A stretch of DNA of 64,000 bases from Acidobacteriota bacterium (GCA_013289825.1 JABCZF010000008.1:1-64000), one strand, 5' to 3'. Counted from the stretch's first letter, positions 54,423 to 62,598 are shown. The notes: generated by a model from the sequence alone, not told the origin. Numbers and translations are program-made.

Positions 54423-55655
54423 GTGGAAGCTGGCCTGCCCCAACCATCTTTAGACGACTACACCCCAATGCCAATGACACCGCCGCGAATCCTGATTGCC
54501 GACGACCAGCCCGATGTGCTGAACGCGCTGCGCTTGCTGCTGAAGGGGCAGGGCTATGAAACCGAAGGAGTGGCTTCGCCGGCGGAGTTGCTGCGGGCGG
54601 TCGAGGCACGCGAGTTTGATCTGCTGCTGATGGATTTGAATTATGCGCGGGACACCACTTCCGGCCGGGAAGGGCTGGACCTGCTCAGCCGCTTGAAAGA
54701 AACCGCGGACGCGCCGGCGATTGTGGTCATGACGGGCTGGGCTACGGTGGGCCTGGCAGTTGAGGCCATGCAATACGGCGTGGCCGATTTTGTGGAGAAA
54801 CCCTGGAGCAACGCGCGGCTGCTCGAGATTCTGCAAAAGCAGATTGCCCTGGGACGCGAGCGACGGGATGCCCGGCGACGCGCGACCAAGGAAAACCAAG
54901 ACCACCAGGAACTCGCTCTGCACTTCCACCGGCAAGAGGAGGAAGTGGCCGAAGCGCGGAGTATTCAGCAAGGGCTCTTGCCCAATAGCATTGCCCAGCT
55001 GGCGGGATATGACATCGTGGGCGCCTGGCAGCCGGCGCACAGCGTCGGCGGCGATTACTACGACGTTCTGGAGTTCGACGAGGCCACACTGGGACTGTGC
55101 ATCGCCGATGTGGCGGGGAAAGGATTGCCTGCAGCGCTGCTGATGTCCAACCTGCAGGCGGCAGTGCGGGGACTGGCTTCCCCTGCACTGTCTCCTGAAG
55201 GGTTGTGTGCCCGTCTGAATTCGCTTGTTTGCCACAACACCGGCAGCGACCGCTTCATTACGTTTTTTTATGCACAGCTCGATGGACCGGGGCGGCATCT
55301 GCGGTATACGAACGCGGGGCACAACCCGCCGATTCTCCTGCACCGCAATGGATCGTATGAGCGGTTGGAAGCAGGCGGCGGAGTGCTCGGTGTTTTTCCA
55401 AACCAGACGTTTGCCGCAGGCGCCGCACAGCTCGCGCCGGGCGACCGCGTCATTCTTTTTACGGATGGTGTGACCGAAGCTTGCGACGCCGCGGGCGAAG
55501 AGTTTGGCGAAGTGCGGCTGCTTGATCTTTTGCGGGAACACTGCGCGGCGGCGGTGGCTGTCCTGCAGGCGAAGATCCTAACGGCCGCTGGCGAATTCAG
55601 CCGCGGCCACTGGCATGACGATGCCACGCTGCTCGTTCTTGGCGTCTCCGCGTAG
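54423..55655 (+). CDS. Response-regulator PP2C-type phosphatase (RsbU/SpoIIE-like)
   Basis: 410 residues from GTG 54423 (AAGGTG overlapping); ATGs at 54468 or 54474 are possible later starts. The receiver domain (ILIADDQPDVLNALRLLLK, LLLMDLNYA, VMTGWATVGLAVEAMQYG, FVEKPW) is followed by a helical linker (about 140-175) and a SpoIIE phosphatase domain: AEARSIQQGLLP, AHSVGGDYYDVL, IADVAGKGLPAALLMSNLQA, YTNAGHNPPIL, RVILFTDGVTEACDA and HDDATLLVLG. Metal-binding Asp residues are present. Such proteins dephosphorylate anti-sigma antagonists in partner-switching pathways; no partner is seen nearby. Confidence 0.93.
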   Translation: MEAGLPQPSLDDYTPMPMTPPRILIADDQPDVLNALRLLLKGQGYETEGVASPAELLRAVEAREFDLLLMDLNYARDTTSGREGLDLLSRLKETADAPAIVVMTGWATVGLAVEAMQYGVADFVEKPWSNARLLEILQKQIALGRERRDARRRATKENQDHQELALHFHRQEEEVAEARSIQQGLLPNSIAQLAGYDIVGAWQPAHSVGGDYYDVLEFDEATLGLCIADVAGKGLPAALLMSNLQAAVRGLASPALSPEGLCARLNSLVCHNTGSDRFITFFYAQLDGPGRHLRYTNAGHNPPILLHRNGSYERLEAGGGVLGVFPNQTFAAGAAQLAPGDRVILFTDGVTEACDAAGEEFGEVRLLDLLREHCAAAVAVLQAKILTAAGEFSRGHWHDDATLLVLGVSA

Positions 55656-56090
55656 GAACCGCGAGCGAGCGGCCGCGTTGTGTGCCAACGTCTCCAGCGG
55701 TTATAGCATTGCTGCGAATCGTACTGGACCATCGCCTTGAGTTTTGCAATGCAAACCGCGAAACGGTCATCATGGGCTCGATGCCCGCGTAGCCCAGCAT
55801 GCGGTCGACGAAGCGGTGGCCATCGCTCTGTTCCGTGAGAAGGCTATCAGGAACTTGAGGAGATGGTAGTTCCCGTCCGAGCAGCGTATCAGATGAGACT
55901 GCGCCCGCCCGCGCATCCGGAGTACCTGTTCGAGCGCCCGTAGCATGCGGCCGCCATACCAGCACGAGCGTTAGTAACTCATTGCATCAACTACCCTTTT
56001 ATGGATTCCAGGGATTCCCGAAACCGGCTGGGCGCTTTGCGCCGCTGGGAACGACGCCGCGCGGGAAGCCCCAGAGCGGTCTTGAAGAGA
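55656..56090. other. Intergenic, nothing recognised
   Basis: About 435 bp. A 122-codon reverse open frame covers 55597-55965 but overlaps the end of the phosphatase gene and shows no family features, so it was not called. No repeats or RNA motif recognised. Confidence 0.4.
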
Positions 56091-56127
56091 TTTCAAAAAG
56101 AAAAGGCTCGGGCCATGGCCCCAGCCT
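56091..56127 (-). terminator. Intrinsic terminator of the Lys-rich protein gene
   Basis: On the reverse strand, AGGCT-G-GGGCC / GGCCC-G-AGCCT forms a hairpin (56104-56127) with a 2-nt loop and one mismatch, followed by TTTTCTTTTT. It lies 37 bp past the stop of the reverse-strand gene at 56164. Confidence 0.8.
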
Positions 56128-56163
56128 CTTCACGTTTCGAAAAACTTGCCCCGGAGCGAACTC

Positions 56164-56484
56164 TTAGCGCCGTTTCTTTTTCTTGGCTGGTTTTTTCGCT
56201 TTTTTTGCCACCTTCTTTGGTTTTGGCTTGGGCTTGGGCTTGGGCTTGGGCTTGGCTTTTTTGGCCTTTGCTGTGGCTTTCTTTTTCGGAGCAGCTTTCT
56301 TGGCTGGTTTAGCCGGGGGCTTGGCGGCAGCTGTGGCCGCCGCCGCCGCTACGGGCTCTTCCTCGGTGATGAGGATCTCTTCCTCTTCGGTCTCCACGAT
56401 CTCATCACCGCCGCCCAGCTCGTCTTCCTCCTCCAGCCGTGACAGCTCGTTATCATCTTCGAAGTTGTCCTTCTCGAAATCCAT
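56164..56484 (-). CDS. Small two-part protein: acidic N-terminus, Lys/Pro-rich histone-like tail
   Basis: 106 residues from ATG 56484, with GGGAGG five bases upstream, and its own terminator. Residues 1-45 are strongly acidic (EDDNELSRLEEEDELGGGDE, VETEEEEILITEEEP), then an Ala stretch, then about 55 residues rich in Lys, Pro and Ala (AKPPAKPAKKAAPKKKATAK, KPKPKPKPKPKK). The tail resembles histone H1-like and AlgP-like bacterial proteins that bind DNA. The KP repeat is coded by a 6-bp tandem repeat (56225-56255), which may vary in number. No named family recognised. A nucleoid or RNA/ribosome role is possible. Confidence 0.82.
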   Translation of the reverse strand: MDFEKDNFEDDNELSRLEEEDELGGGDEIVETEEEEILITEEEPVAAAAATAAAKPPAKPAKKAAPKKKATAKAKKAKPKPKPKPKPKPKKVAKKAKKPAKKKKRR

Positions 56485-56722
56485 ACCATCCTCCCGAGGG
56501 GCTACCCACAAGCCTTTGGCCTGCGGGACGCTGCATTAGCTGGAGTCGCCAACTCCCCTCCGCCGCACGCCGTTGTTATCGTACTCCTGCAAAGTTGTCA
56601 AGCATTCTGCAACTGAGGCACGAGCGGAAGCCTCTCGAACCAGGCTGGTGGACCAGTGGTCACCGCCCGGTGGAGCCAGGCGAAACCATCAAGGCAGCTT
56701 TAACTTGTTGTATATAAACGAC

Positions 56723-58501
56723 TTAGTTGTGAATCGCGGCGGCTTGACTGGCGGAGGTGCTGGGCTGCGAAGCACGCCCCTTGGAACTTGTCTTTGCGCG
56801 CGTGTGTTCTGGCGCGAACTCTGGCGCGCCACCGACGGTGTAAATGCGCAGCACCATGCCACGGCTCACATGGCCGGTCTTCATGTGATTCCACTTGCGC
56901 ACGTCTTCGGCGGGTACGCTGAAGCGATCCGCGATCCCGCCGAGCGTGTCGCCCTTGCGCACGCGATAGCGAACCAGACGGCTCTTGGACTCCGCGGGAG
57001 CGGCCGCCGGAATAATCAATTTCTCACCGACGTCCAGCGCGGCGTGACGATCGAGATTGTTTGCGTCGGAGATCGCTGCGGGAGTGACGCGATACTTTTT
57101 TCCGATGGACGTCAGCGTCTCACCGGCTTCGATGCGGTGCCGCCGCCAGCTCACCCACTTGTCGGCCGGAATGTCGGCAATCTCCGCGGAGAATTTTTCT
57201 GCGCTGCCCAGCGGTAGATGCAGCTCGAAGGAAGGATCCTCGGGAGTCGCGAGGCGCAGCAGCGCAGGATTCAGGCCGCGCAGCGTGTCCACATCCACAT
57301 CGATGGTCTCGGCGACAAGCCGCAGATCGATGGCCCGGCCGGGCTTTACCACGTCGGTCGGAACTGGCTGTTCCGGATCAACTTGTATGCCGTAGTGCGC
57401 GGCGTCTTTGGCGATCAGCGTGAGCGCCAGAATGATGGGCACGTAGTTTTTCGTTTCGCGCGGAAGCACGTTCCGTTTGTAGAGCTCCCAGAAATCCGCG
57501 TAGCCGGTGTGTTCGATGCCCTTTTGCACGTTTCCCGGACCGCAGTTGTACGCGGCCATCGCTAGATACCAATCGCCGAACTGTCCGTACAGATCGCGCA
57601 AATGCTGAGCAGCCGCGCGCGTGGCTTTTTCCGGATCTTGGCGCTCGTCGATCCACCAGGTGTGCCGCAATCCGTACTCCATGCCGCGGTACGCGACGAA
57701 CTGCCAGATTCCCCGCGCGCCGGCCCGCGAAAGCGCCAGTGGCTGGAACGCACTTTCCGCTTGCGCCAGATAGATCAAGTCTTGCGGAACGCCTTCTTCA
57801 TGCAGAACCCGTGCAATCATTTCGCGATAGCGGCCGGAGCGCCGCAGCCCGGTCTCGACGATGGCGCGGCCTCGCGGCGTCTGGAAAAAATTGAGGAAGG
57901 AAAGCACTTCGTCGTTCACGGTGAGCGGCAGGTCGTGCGATATGTTCTTGGCGGCTTGCTCGGCGCGTTCTTTCAGGCGTGGATCGACAGGAAAGGTCAT
58001 CTCCGCTACTTCATCGATGGGCGCGGGCACCGCTGGAGCTTCCTGAAAGCCGTCCCCGGCGCGGAAAGCCTGCAACTCGTAGCCGTAGACGGTATCCACC
58101 ACGCGGTGGAACAGTTCGCTGAGCTTCGGATCGCTGTTCGGGTCGTAGCCGCTGGTGAGCAGCCAGTCCACGGCGTCGTCAAAGTCGCGCCGTGCGGCGT
58201 CCAGATGTCCAGCCTTGTAGTTCTGCTCGCCGGACGCAAATTTGGCTTCCACTTGCGCGATCAAGTATTCCTTTGGTCCAGGAGCTCGCGGCGCCAGGGC
58301 GGCTAGCCACTCCGGCGAAAGCTTTCGCAGAGGAAGCTCCCCGAGATTGGCAGGAACTTGAGCGGTCGCTGCATTGGCCGGGGTCAGCGCCGGAACGTGC
58401 GCCTGCACTCCGTGTTTCGCTGCGTCCTCACAACCGATGGCGGTAAGCGTGAGCACAGCCAGGATCGTTATATACAGCCGAGTCTGGAGCTTCGGGCGCA
58501 T
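56723..58501 (-). CDS. mltD: MltD-like lytic transglycosylase with LysM domains
   Basis: 592 residues. The N-terminal TLTAIGCEDA is a lipoprotein-like site (Cys24). A helical region with DAVDWLLTSGYDPNSDPKL precedes the SLT domain: IYLAQAESAFQPLALSRAGARG (catalytic Glu in AQAESAF), GIWQFVAYRG, and MAAYNCGPGNVQKGI. Two LysM repeats follow: RIEAGETLTSIGKKYRVTP and RVRKGDTLGGIADRFSVP with VRKWNHMKTGHV. It cleaves peptidoglycan at the outer membrane. A long Ser/Ala/Gln tail ends the protein. Single gene. Confidence 0.93.
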   Translation of the reverse strand: MRPKLQTRLYITILAVLTLTAIGCEDAAKHGVQAHVPALTPANAATAQVPANLGELPLRKLSPEWLAALAPRAPGPKEYLIAQVEAKFASGEQNYKAGHLDAARRDFDDAVDWLLTSGYDPNSDPKLSELFHRVVDTVYGYELQAFRAGDGFQEAPAVPAPIDEVAEMTFPVDPRLKERAEQAAKNISHDLPLTVNDEVLSFLNFFQTPRGRAIVETGLRRSGRYREMIARVLHEEGVPQDLIYLAQAESAFQPLALSRAGARGIWQFVAYRGMEYGLRHTWWIDERQDPEKATRAAAQHLRDLYGQFGDWYLAMAAYNCGPGNVQKGIEHTGYADFWELYKRNVLPRETKNYVPIILALTLIAKDAAHYGIQVDPEQPVPTDVVKPGRAIDLRLVAETIDVDVDTLRGLNPALLRLATPEDPSFELHLPLGSAEKFSAEIADIPADKWVSWRRHRIEAGETLTSIGKKYRVTPAAISDANNLDRHAALDVGEKLIIPAAAPAESKSRLVRYRVRKGDTLGGIADRFSVPAEDVRKWNHMKTGHVSRGMVLRIYTVGGAPEFAPEHTRAKTSSKGRASQPSTSASQAAAIHN

Positions 58502-58654
58502 CTCCTTATGTTAAGGAGCTGTTACAGTCCAGGTCAACGCTTTCCGGCAGGGTGGGGTTGACCTACTCAATACACGACCGGAACCCATGCGGCATGGCGG
58601 CATGCCGTGGTTGTTCCTGTCGAGGTGTGGTCCGAGATAAACTGTCACCCCAGG

Positions 58655-58670
58655 TGTTTCACGTGAAATC
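58655..58670. promoter_or_regulatory. parS-like palindrome
   Basis: TGTTTCACGTGAAATC matches the ParB-binding consensus TGTTTCACGTGAAACA at 14 of 16 positions, with the central 12 bases a perfect palindrome. ParB sites cluster near chromosome origins in most bacteria. It lies between mltD and a decayed gene, with no selective coding pressure to explain it. No parAB gene is in the window. Confidence 0.6.
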
Positions 58671-58671
58671 G

Positions 58672-59567
58672 ATGGCCATCCCGTGTTTGCCGAAAATAGG
58701 CAAGACCACCTGCGCGATCACGCTCTTGCTGTTGGTCTTTTTCCTTGGCCCTTCATCCTTGGGAGCCCAGGGCAAGAGTCTTTCATCCCATAAGCGCGCA
58801 GGTCGAAAAAGCCGCGTCGAGTTTCATGGCCACAAACAGCGTGCCGGGAATTTCCGTGGCCGTCGTCAGGACGGAGCGCTGGTCTGGTCCCAAAGCTTCG
58901 GAATGGCCGACCTCGAGAATTTTGTTCCGGCGACATCTTTAACTCTGTTCCGCCTCGGTTCTATTTCCAAGCCCATCACCGCTACCGCAATCCTGCAGCT
59001 TTCAGAGCGCGGCAAGCTGGATCTCGATGTCGAGGCACAGGAGTATTGCCGGGCTTTTCCCAAAAAGAGTGGCCTATCACCACTCGCGAGCTGCTCGGTC
59101 ACCTCGGAGATATCCGGCATTACAACCCGGACGGCTGTTCCCCACCGCTCGAGCTGGTACCACAAGGACAAGTCCGGAGCCGTCGAAAACGCGGGCGTTC
59201 TGGACTCCAGTTACAAAATTCCTGGCGGCGGACTGATCTCTTCGGCCGACGATATGACGCGGTTTGAGATCGCCGTTCTGGCCAACAAGCTCCTCAAGCC
59301 GGCCACGCGCGAACAAATGTGGACTCCCCAGATGGCCGCCGATGGTTCCGAGAACGGCTACGCGCTTGGCTGGGGCCATAGCAAGAAATTCGGCTTGTCG
59401 CTCGTGTCGCACTCCGGAAGCTAGCAAGCACCAGCACATCGATTCTCCTGGTGCCGGAGCGGAGCGCTGGAACCGTTGTGCTCGCCAACATGGACGACGT
59501 CGACGCCACGGCTTTGTCCACGGAAATTCTGAAAATCGCTCTGGACCTAAAAGACAAACCTGGATAG
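58672..59567 (+). pseudogene. Decayed beta-lactamase-family serine hydrolase
   Basis: From ATG 58672 a signal segment (AITLLLLVFFLGPSSLGAQG) leads into a class C beta-lactamase-like protein that can be followed only by changing frame: VEKAASSFMATNSVPGISVAVV (about 58800-58865), then DGALVWSQSFGMADLENF and the active-site LGSISKPITA, then EWPITTRELLGHLGDIRHYN in another frame, then GGLISSADDMTRFEIAVLAN and LGWGHSKKFGLSLVSHSG, and after a further shift STSILLVPERSAGTVVLANM to the TAG at 59565. At least four frame changes and some lost segments show decay. Intact relatives are about 400-plus residues. Confidence 0.82.
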
Positions 59568-59651
59568 ACGAAAGGCATGTTCTTCCCCCGCGGCGCACTA
59601 GCAGCTAGCTGGCCGAGGAACGGCGACACGCAGGCCTTCTAAAAAAACATC

Positions 59652-59679
59652 TTGACAACACGAGTCGGCCGCCTAATAT
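59652..59679 (+). promoter_or_regulatory. Near-consensus promoter of the arsR-SRPBCC operon
   Basis: TTGACA at 59652-59657 and TAATAT at 59674-59679 with a 16-bp spacer. The expected transcript start is about 59686, only one or two bases before the ATG at 59688, so the mRNA would be nearly leaderless. Confidence 0.7.
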
Positions 59680-59696
59680 TAAACCGAATGGTTAAC
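59679..59696. promoter_or_regulatory. Candidate ArsR auto-operator over the start codon
   Basis: TTAAACC-GAAT-GGTTAA is an almost perfect dyad (TTAACC / GGTTAA with one extra A in the left arm). It spans the end of the -10 box, the transcript start and the ATG, a position where a bound repressor would block transcription. Confidence 0.5.
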
Positions 59697-60146
59697 TATT
59701 CCACCGCGCCCCTGGATGCCACCTTCGGTGCGCTCGCCGATCCCACCCGCCGCGCCATCCTGGCCCGCCTCGCACAGGGTGAGGCCAGGATCACCGAGCT
59801 TGCCGAGCCTTTCCGCGTTTCTCTGCCAGCCGTCTCGAAGCATGTACGCATACTGGAGTCCGCAGGTCTCCTTGAGCGCGAGATCAATGGCCGCGTGCAC
59901 CACTGCAGGCTGGCCGCGGAGCCCCTCAGGAACGCGGCCGCCTGGATCGAGCAGTACCGCGCGTTCTGGGAATCGCAATTCCAAGCCCTGGCGAAGTATC
60001 TGGAAACCACCGCTCGCAAGGAGAGGCAAACATGCCAAGCGCAAAGCAAGGCCAAACGAACCCGGGCTTCACGCTCCAAATCCGCCGGACGTTCGCGGCG
60101 CCTCGCGAAAAAGTCTTCGCCGCGTGGGCCGACCGCGAACAGCTAG
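59688..60146 (+). CDS. ArsR-family transcriptional regulator (SRPBCC-partner type)
   Basis: 152 residues from ATG 59688. Winged helix: LDATFGALADPTRRAILARL, ARITELAEPFRVSLPAVSKH, VRILESAGLLEREINGRVHHC, then EQYRAFWESQFQALAKYLE, the usual end of the family. About 40 further basic residues (Arg/Ser/Lys-rich) follow that overlap the next gene by 115 bp in another frame; family members normally stop near residue 110-115, so the stop may have been lost. ArsR proteins of this type pair with an AHSA1-like SRPBCC gene, as here. Confidence 0.9.
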   Translation: MVNYSTAPLDATFGALADPTRRAILARLAQGEARITELAEPFRVSLPAVSKHVRILESAGLLEREINGRVHHCRLAAEPLRNAAAWIEQYRAFWESQFQALAKYLETTARKERQTCQAQSKAKRTRASRSKSAGRSRRLAKKSSPRGPTANS

Positions 60147-60544
60147 AGCAGTGGATGTGCAAGGACGCGGCCTCGCACGTGGTGATTCACCACGTGCAGG
60201 AGATCCGCACCGGCGGGCGCTACCTCATGGAAGTGCGCGATCCCGGCAAGGGCGAGACCTACTGGGGACAAGGCGTCTATCTCGAGGTAAAACCTCCCGA
60301 AAAAATCGTGTTTAGCTGGGCCTGGACCAAGGCCGAGCCAGACGGTTCGCGCACGGAATTGCACCCAGAGAGTCCGGATACGAAAGTCACCGTCGAATTT
60401 TTCGCGCGCGGAGATCTCACGGAAGTTGTTTTGACGCACGCCACCTTCGGCTCGACGAAACTGCGCGACGAACACCACCGCGGTTGGAACGGCTGCCTTG
60501 ACATGCTTGCCAAAGTGCTGCAAACCACCAGCACGCCAAGCTAG
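60032..60544 (+). CDS. SRPBCC/AHSA1-domain protein
   Basis: 170 residues from ATG 60032, with a strong AGGAGAGG seven bases upstream, inside the 3' part of the arsR frame. SRPBCC motifs: IRRTFAAPREKVFAAWADRE, QLEQWMCKDA, GGRYLMEVRDPGKGETYWGQ, GVYLEVKPPEKIVFSWAW, and GSTKLRDEHHRGWNGCLDML. Small-molecule binding cavity protein, function unknown; co-transcribed with the ArsR regulator. The gene contains a near-perfect 23-bp palindrome at 60175-60197. Confidence 0.9.
   Translation: MPSAKQGQTNPGFTLQIRRTFAAPREKVFAAWADREQLEQWMCKDAASHVVIHHVQEIRTGGRYLMEVRDPGKGETYWGQGVYLEVKPPEKIVFSWAWTKAEPDGSRTELHPESPDTKVTVEFFARGDLTEVVLTHATFGSTKLRDEHHRGWNGCLDMLAKVLQTTSTPS
60175..60197. repeat. 23-bp palindrome inside the SRPBCC gene
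   Basis: GCACGTGGTGA / TCACCACGTGC around a single central T: 11-bp perfect arms. It codes ASHVVIHHVQ, so part of the symmetry may come from coding needs. Confidence 0.5.
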
Positions 60545-60820
60545 AGGTGCGCGCCTTACTACGGCCTGTCCGGAAACACCGTCGAACCAGTGCCCTCGGA
60601 AAGGCGACGCCGCCAATTGTGGCCTGCGGCAGCGCGAAGCTGGGTCGCCCAGCACACGGGCGGCTCGATGCCTGACTGGGCGGTTTACCGCAATGGCCCG
60701 CGCTAGGCCTGCGCCGACCCGCAAGCCGTGCCCTAACCTATCGTCAGGGGTGCAGCCGGGGCGCGGAGGCCGACTGGAACAAAAGGGCGTTACCAATGAA
60801 AAGGAAAACGTGAAAAAAAC
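60545..60820. other. Intergenic, nothing recognised
   Basis: About 275 bp, GC-rich, with a frame continuing across it but no family character. Possibly old coding sequence. No terminator was seen for the upstream operon. Confidence 0.35.
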
Positions 60821-60823
60821 CGC

Positions 60824-60929
60824 TTGGCAAGCAGGACCATTTGTGGTACTCTGTCTTTGCGTTTGTTGCTCTTGTATCGCCTTTGGATGTGTAAAGCGGT
60901 CGCAAGGTCAAACTTGCGGCCTTTTTTTT
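60824..60929 (+). ncRNA. Possible short leader RNA ahead of the cold-shock gene
   Basis: A promoter-like pair TTGGCA (60824) and TACTCT (60847) with a 17-bp spacer is followed about 40 bp later by a strong intrinsic terminator: 9-bp stem GGTCGCAAG / CTTGCGGCC (60898-60921) and eight T residues. This would give a transcript of about 70 nt ending 109 bp upstream of csp. It may be an attenuator of the csp transcript or an independent small RNA. Confidence 0.5.
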
Positions 60930-61038
60930 ACGTCTGAAAGCGGCCGTAACTCTTAAGAGGGGTTCGGATTTCGAGGCACCAAATAGCTCAATTTAGTAAT
61001 GCTCGGTTGCAAGTCAGCCGACAGAAAAGAGTACAGCA

Positions 61039-61245
61039 GTGAGTAAAGAACAAGGAACAGTGAAGTGGTTCAATGCCAGCAAGGGCTTCGGTTTCATCCA
61101 GCGCCAGAGCGGTGAGGACGTTTTCGTCCATTTCTCCGCGATCGTGGCTGATGGCTACAAGTCGTTGAACGATGGCCAAGCGGTTGAATTCGAAGTGACC
61201 AAGGGCCCCAAGGGTCTGCAGGCCTCGAACGTCCAACCCCTCTAA
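61039..61245 (+). CDS. cspA: Cold-shock domain protein
   Basis: 68 residues from GTG 61039. Both RNA-binding motifs are present: [17 protein letters not shown] (RNP1 KGFGFI) and [11 protein letters not shown] (RNP2 VFVHF), then [20 protein letters not shown]. Single-strand nucleic-acid chaperone. A long upstream untranslated region with a terminator-like hairpin precedes it, and a terminator follows directly, so it is monocistronic. Confidence 0.96.
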   Translation: MSKEQGTVKWFNASKGFGFIQRQSGEDVFVHFSAIVADGYKSLNDGQAVEFEVTKGPKGLQASNVQPL

Positions 61246-61267
61246 TTCCACTTCACAAAAACACACA

Positions 61268-61301
61268 ACGGGCGGCGCGCTTCGGCGTACCGCCCGTTTT
61301 T
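61268..61301 (+). terminator. Intrinsic terminator of the cold-shock gene
   Basis: Stem ACGGGCGG / CCGCCCGT, with further pairing around a TTCG loop, followed by a T-rich run. It begins 23 bp after the csp stop. Confidence 0.9.
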
Positions 61302-61413
61302 GTTTTTGGGGGCACCGACCCCAGTCTGGCTTCTTCCAGGAAGGACGCCATGGTCACGCCAAGCCTAGGCTGACTGGGATAGTCTCTCCCGTCATCCAGC
61401 GCCAGTCGCCCGG

Positions 61414-62598
61414 CTAGGCCAGAGCCTGCTGCAAGTCTCGGATGAGGTCCTCGGCATCCTCAAGTCCAACGGAAACTCGCACCGTGCCGGGGCTTACGTG
61501 CGCGCGTTTTAGTTCCTCAGCGCTCATGTTGTAATGCGAGCTGTAGATGGGAAGGATGACCAGCGACTCGACGCCACCGAGGCTCGCCGCCAGCAGAAAC
61601 AACTGCACCCGGTCGCAGAAGCGCCGCGCGGCGGGCAAACCGCCCTTCAAATCAAACGCCAGCATGGTGCCAAATCCGCGCATCTGTTTTTTCGCGAGCT
61701 TGTGATCCGGGTGCGACGCCAGGCCCGGATAGTGCACGCGCGCGACCTGCGGGTGTTTTCCCAGGAATTTTGCAACAGCCATGGCGTTCAGACACTGCCG
61801 CTCGACGCGCACCCCCAAAGTCTTGATTCCACGAAGCAACAGGTGAGCCGCCTCGGGATCCATCGAGCCTCCGAGATCGATGACCATGTGGCGAACACGC
61901 TCCATGCGGTGCTTATTGCCCACCGCCACGCCGGCAATCACGTCGGAGTGCCCCGCAAGCGCTTTCGTGGCGCTGTGCACGACGATGTCGAAACCCATCC
62001 CGAGAGGATTTTGCAGCACGGGAGTAGCGAAGGTGTTGTCGATGATGGAAATCAGCTTGTGTCTCTTGGCAAATTTAATGGCTTTATCTAAATCGACGAG
62101 TCGCAGCGTCGGATTCGTCGGCGTCTCCACGTACAGGCATTTCGTGCGTGGTGTGGCGAGCTCTTCCAGTCCAGCAAGATCGGTTCCTACCTGATGCACC
62201 TTAATCCCCATGTCCGGAAAAACATCGCGCATCAATCGGTAGCTACCGCCATAGACCTGCGCCGTCGAGATGAGTTCGTCACCGCACTTCAGTACGCCCA
62301 GCAGCGCGGAAGATATCGCCGCCATGCCCGACGCCGTGACCACTGCGGCTTCTCCGCCTTCGAGCGCAGCGATTTTTCCTTCGGCCACGCTCAGCGTCGG
62401 ATTGCCATAGCGCGAGTAGATATACGCTTTGCTCTTACCCTCGGCCCATCGTTTCATCTCTGCCGTCGACGAAAAGGTGAATGTCGAAGTGCGGCAAATC
62501 GGAGTGCCGACGGGCGCGCCGACTCCGTGGCGCGCCGGTTCACCTCCATGAATCGCCATTGTTTGAGGGCCATACTGGTGAACATTTTTATTCTTCAT
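61414..62598 (-). CDS. Cys/Met-metabolism PLP-dependent enzyme (cystathionine gamma-synthase/lyase or methionine gamma-lyase type)
   Basis: 394 residues from ATG 62598 (a start 45 bp further up has no support). Motifs: PICRTSTFTFSST, YIYSRYGNPTLSVAEGKIAALEG, VVTASGMAAISSALL, YVETPTNPTLRLVDL, IIDNTFATPVLQNPLGMG, and the PLP lysine in VVHSATKALAGHSDVIAG (Lys212); C-terminal SLGGVESLVILP and RVSVGLEDAEDLIRDL. The exact reaction (transsulfuration or methionine cleavage) cannot be fixed from sequence alone. Single gene, divergent from the decayed padR gene. Confidence 0.93.
   Translation of the reverse strand: MKNKNVHQYGPQTMAIHGGEPARHGVGAPVGTPICRTSTFTFSSTAEMKRWAEGKSKAYIYSRYGNPTLSVAEGKIAALEGGEAAVVTASGMAAISSALLGVLKCGDELISTAQVYGGSYRLMRDVFPDMGIKVHQVGTDLAGLEELATPRTKCLYVETPTNPTLRLVDLDKAIKFAKRHKLISIIDNTFATPVLQNPLGMGFDIVVHSATKALAGHSDVIAGVAVGNKHRMERVRHMVIDLGGSMDPEAAHLLLRGIKTLGVRVERQCLNAMAVAKFLGKHPQVARVHYPGLASHPDHKLAKKQMRGFGTMLAFDLKGGLPAARRFCDRVQLFLLAASLGGVESLVILPIYSSHYNMSAEELKRAHVSPGTVRVSVGLEDAEDLIRDLQQALA

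Noticed and set aside
55597..55965. 122-codon reverse open frame after the phosphatase gene
   Set aside because: Overlaps the real gene, no ribosome site and no recognisable motif; likely a GC-rich shadow.
56225..56255. Six-base tandem repeat as a CRISPR or minisatellite
   Set aside because: It codes the Lys-Pro tract of a real gene and lacks spacers.
60498..60956. 152-codon forward frame from the SRPBCC end to the csp leader
   Set aside because: Overlaps a real gene, includes the promoter and terminator, and has no family likeness.
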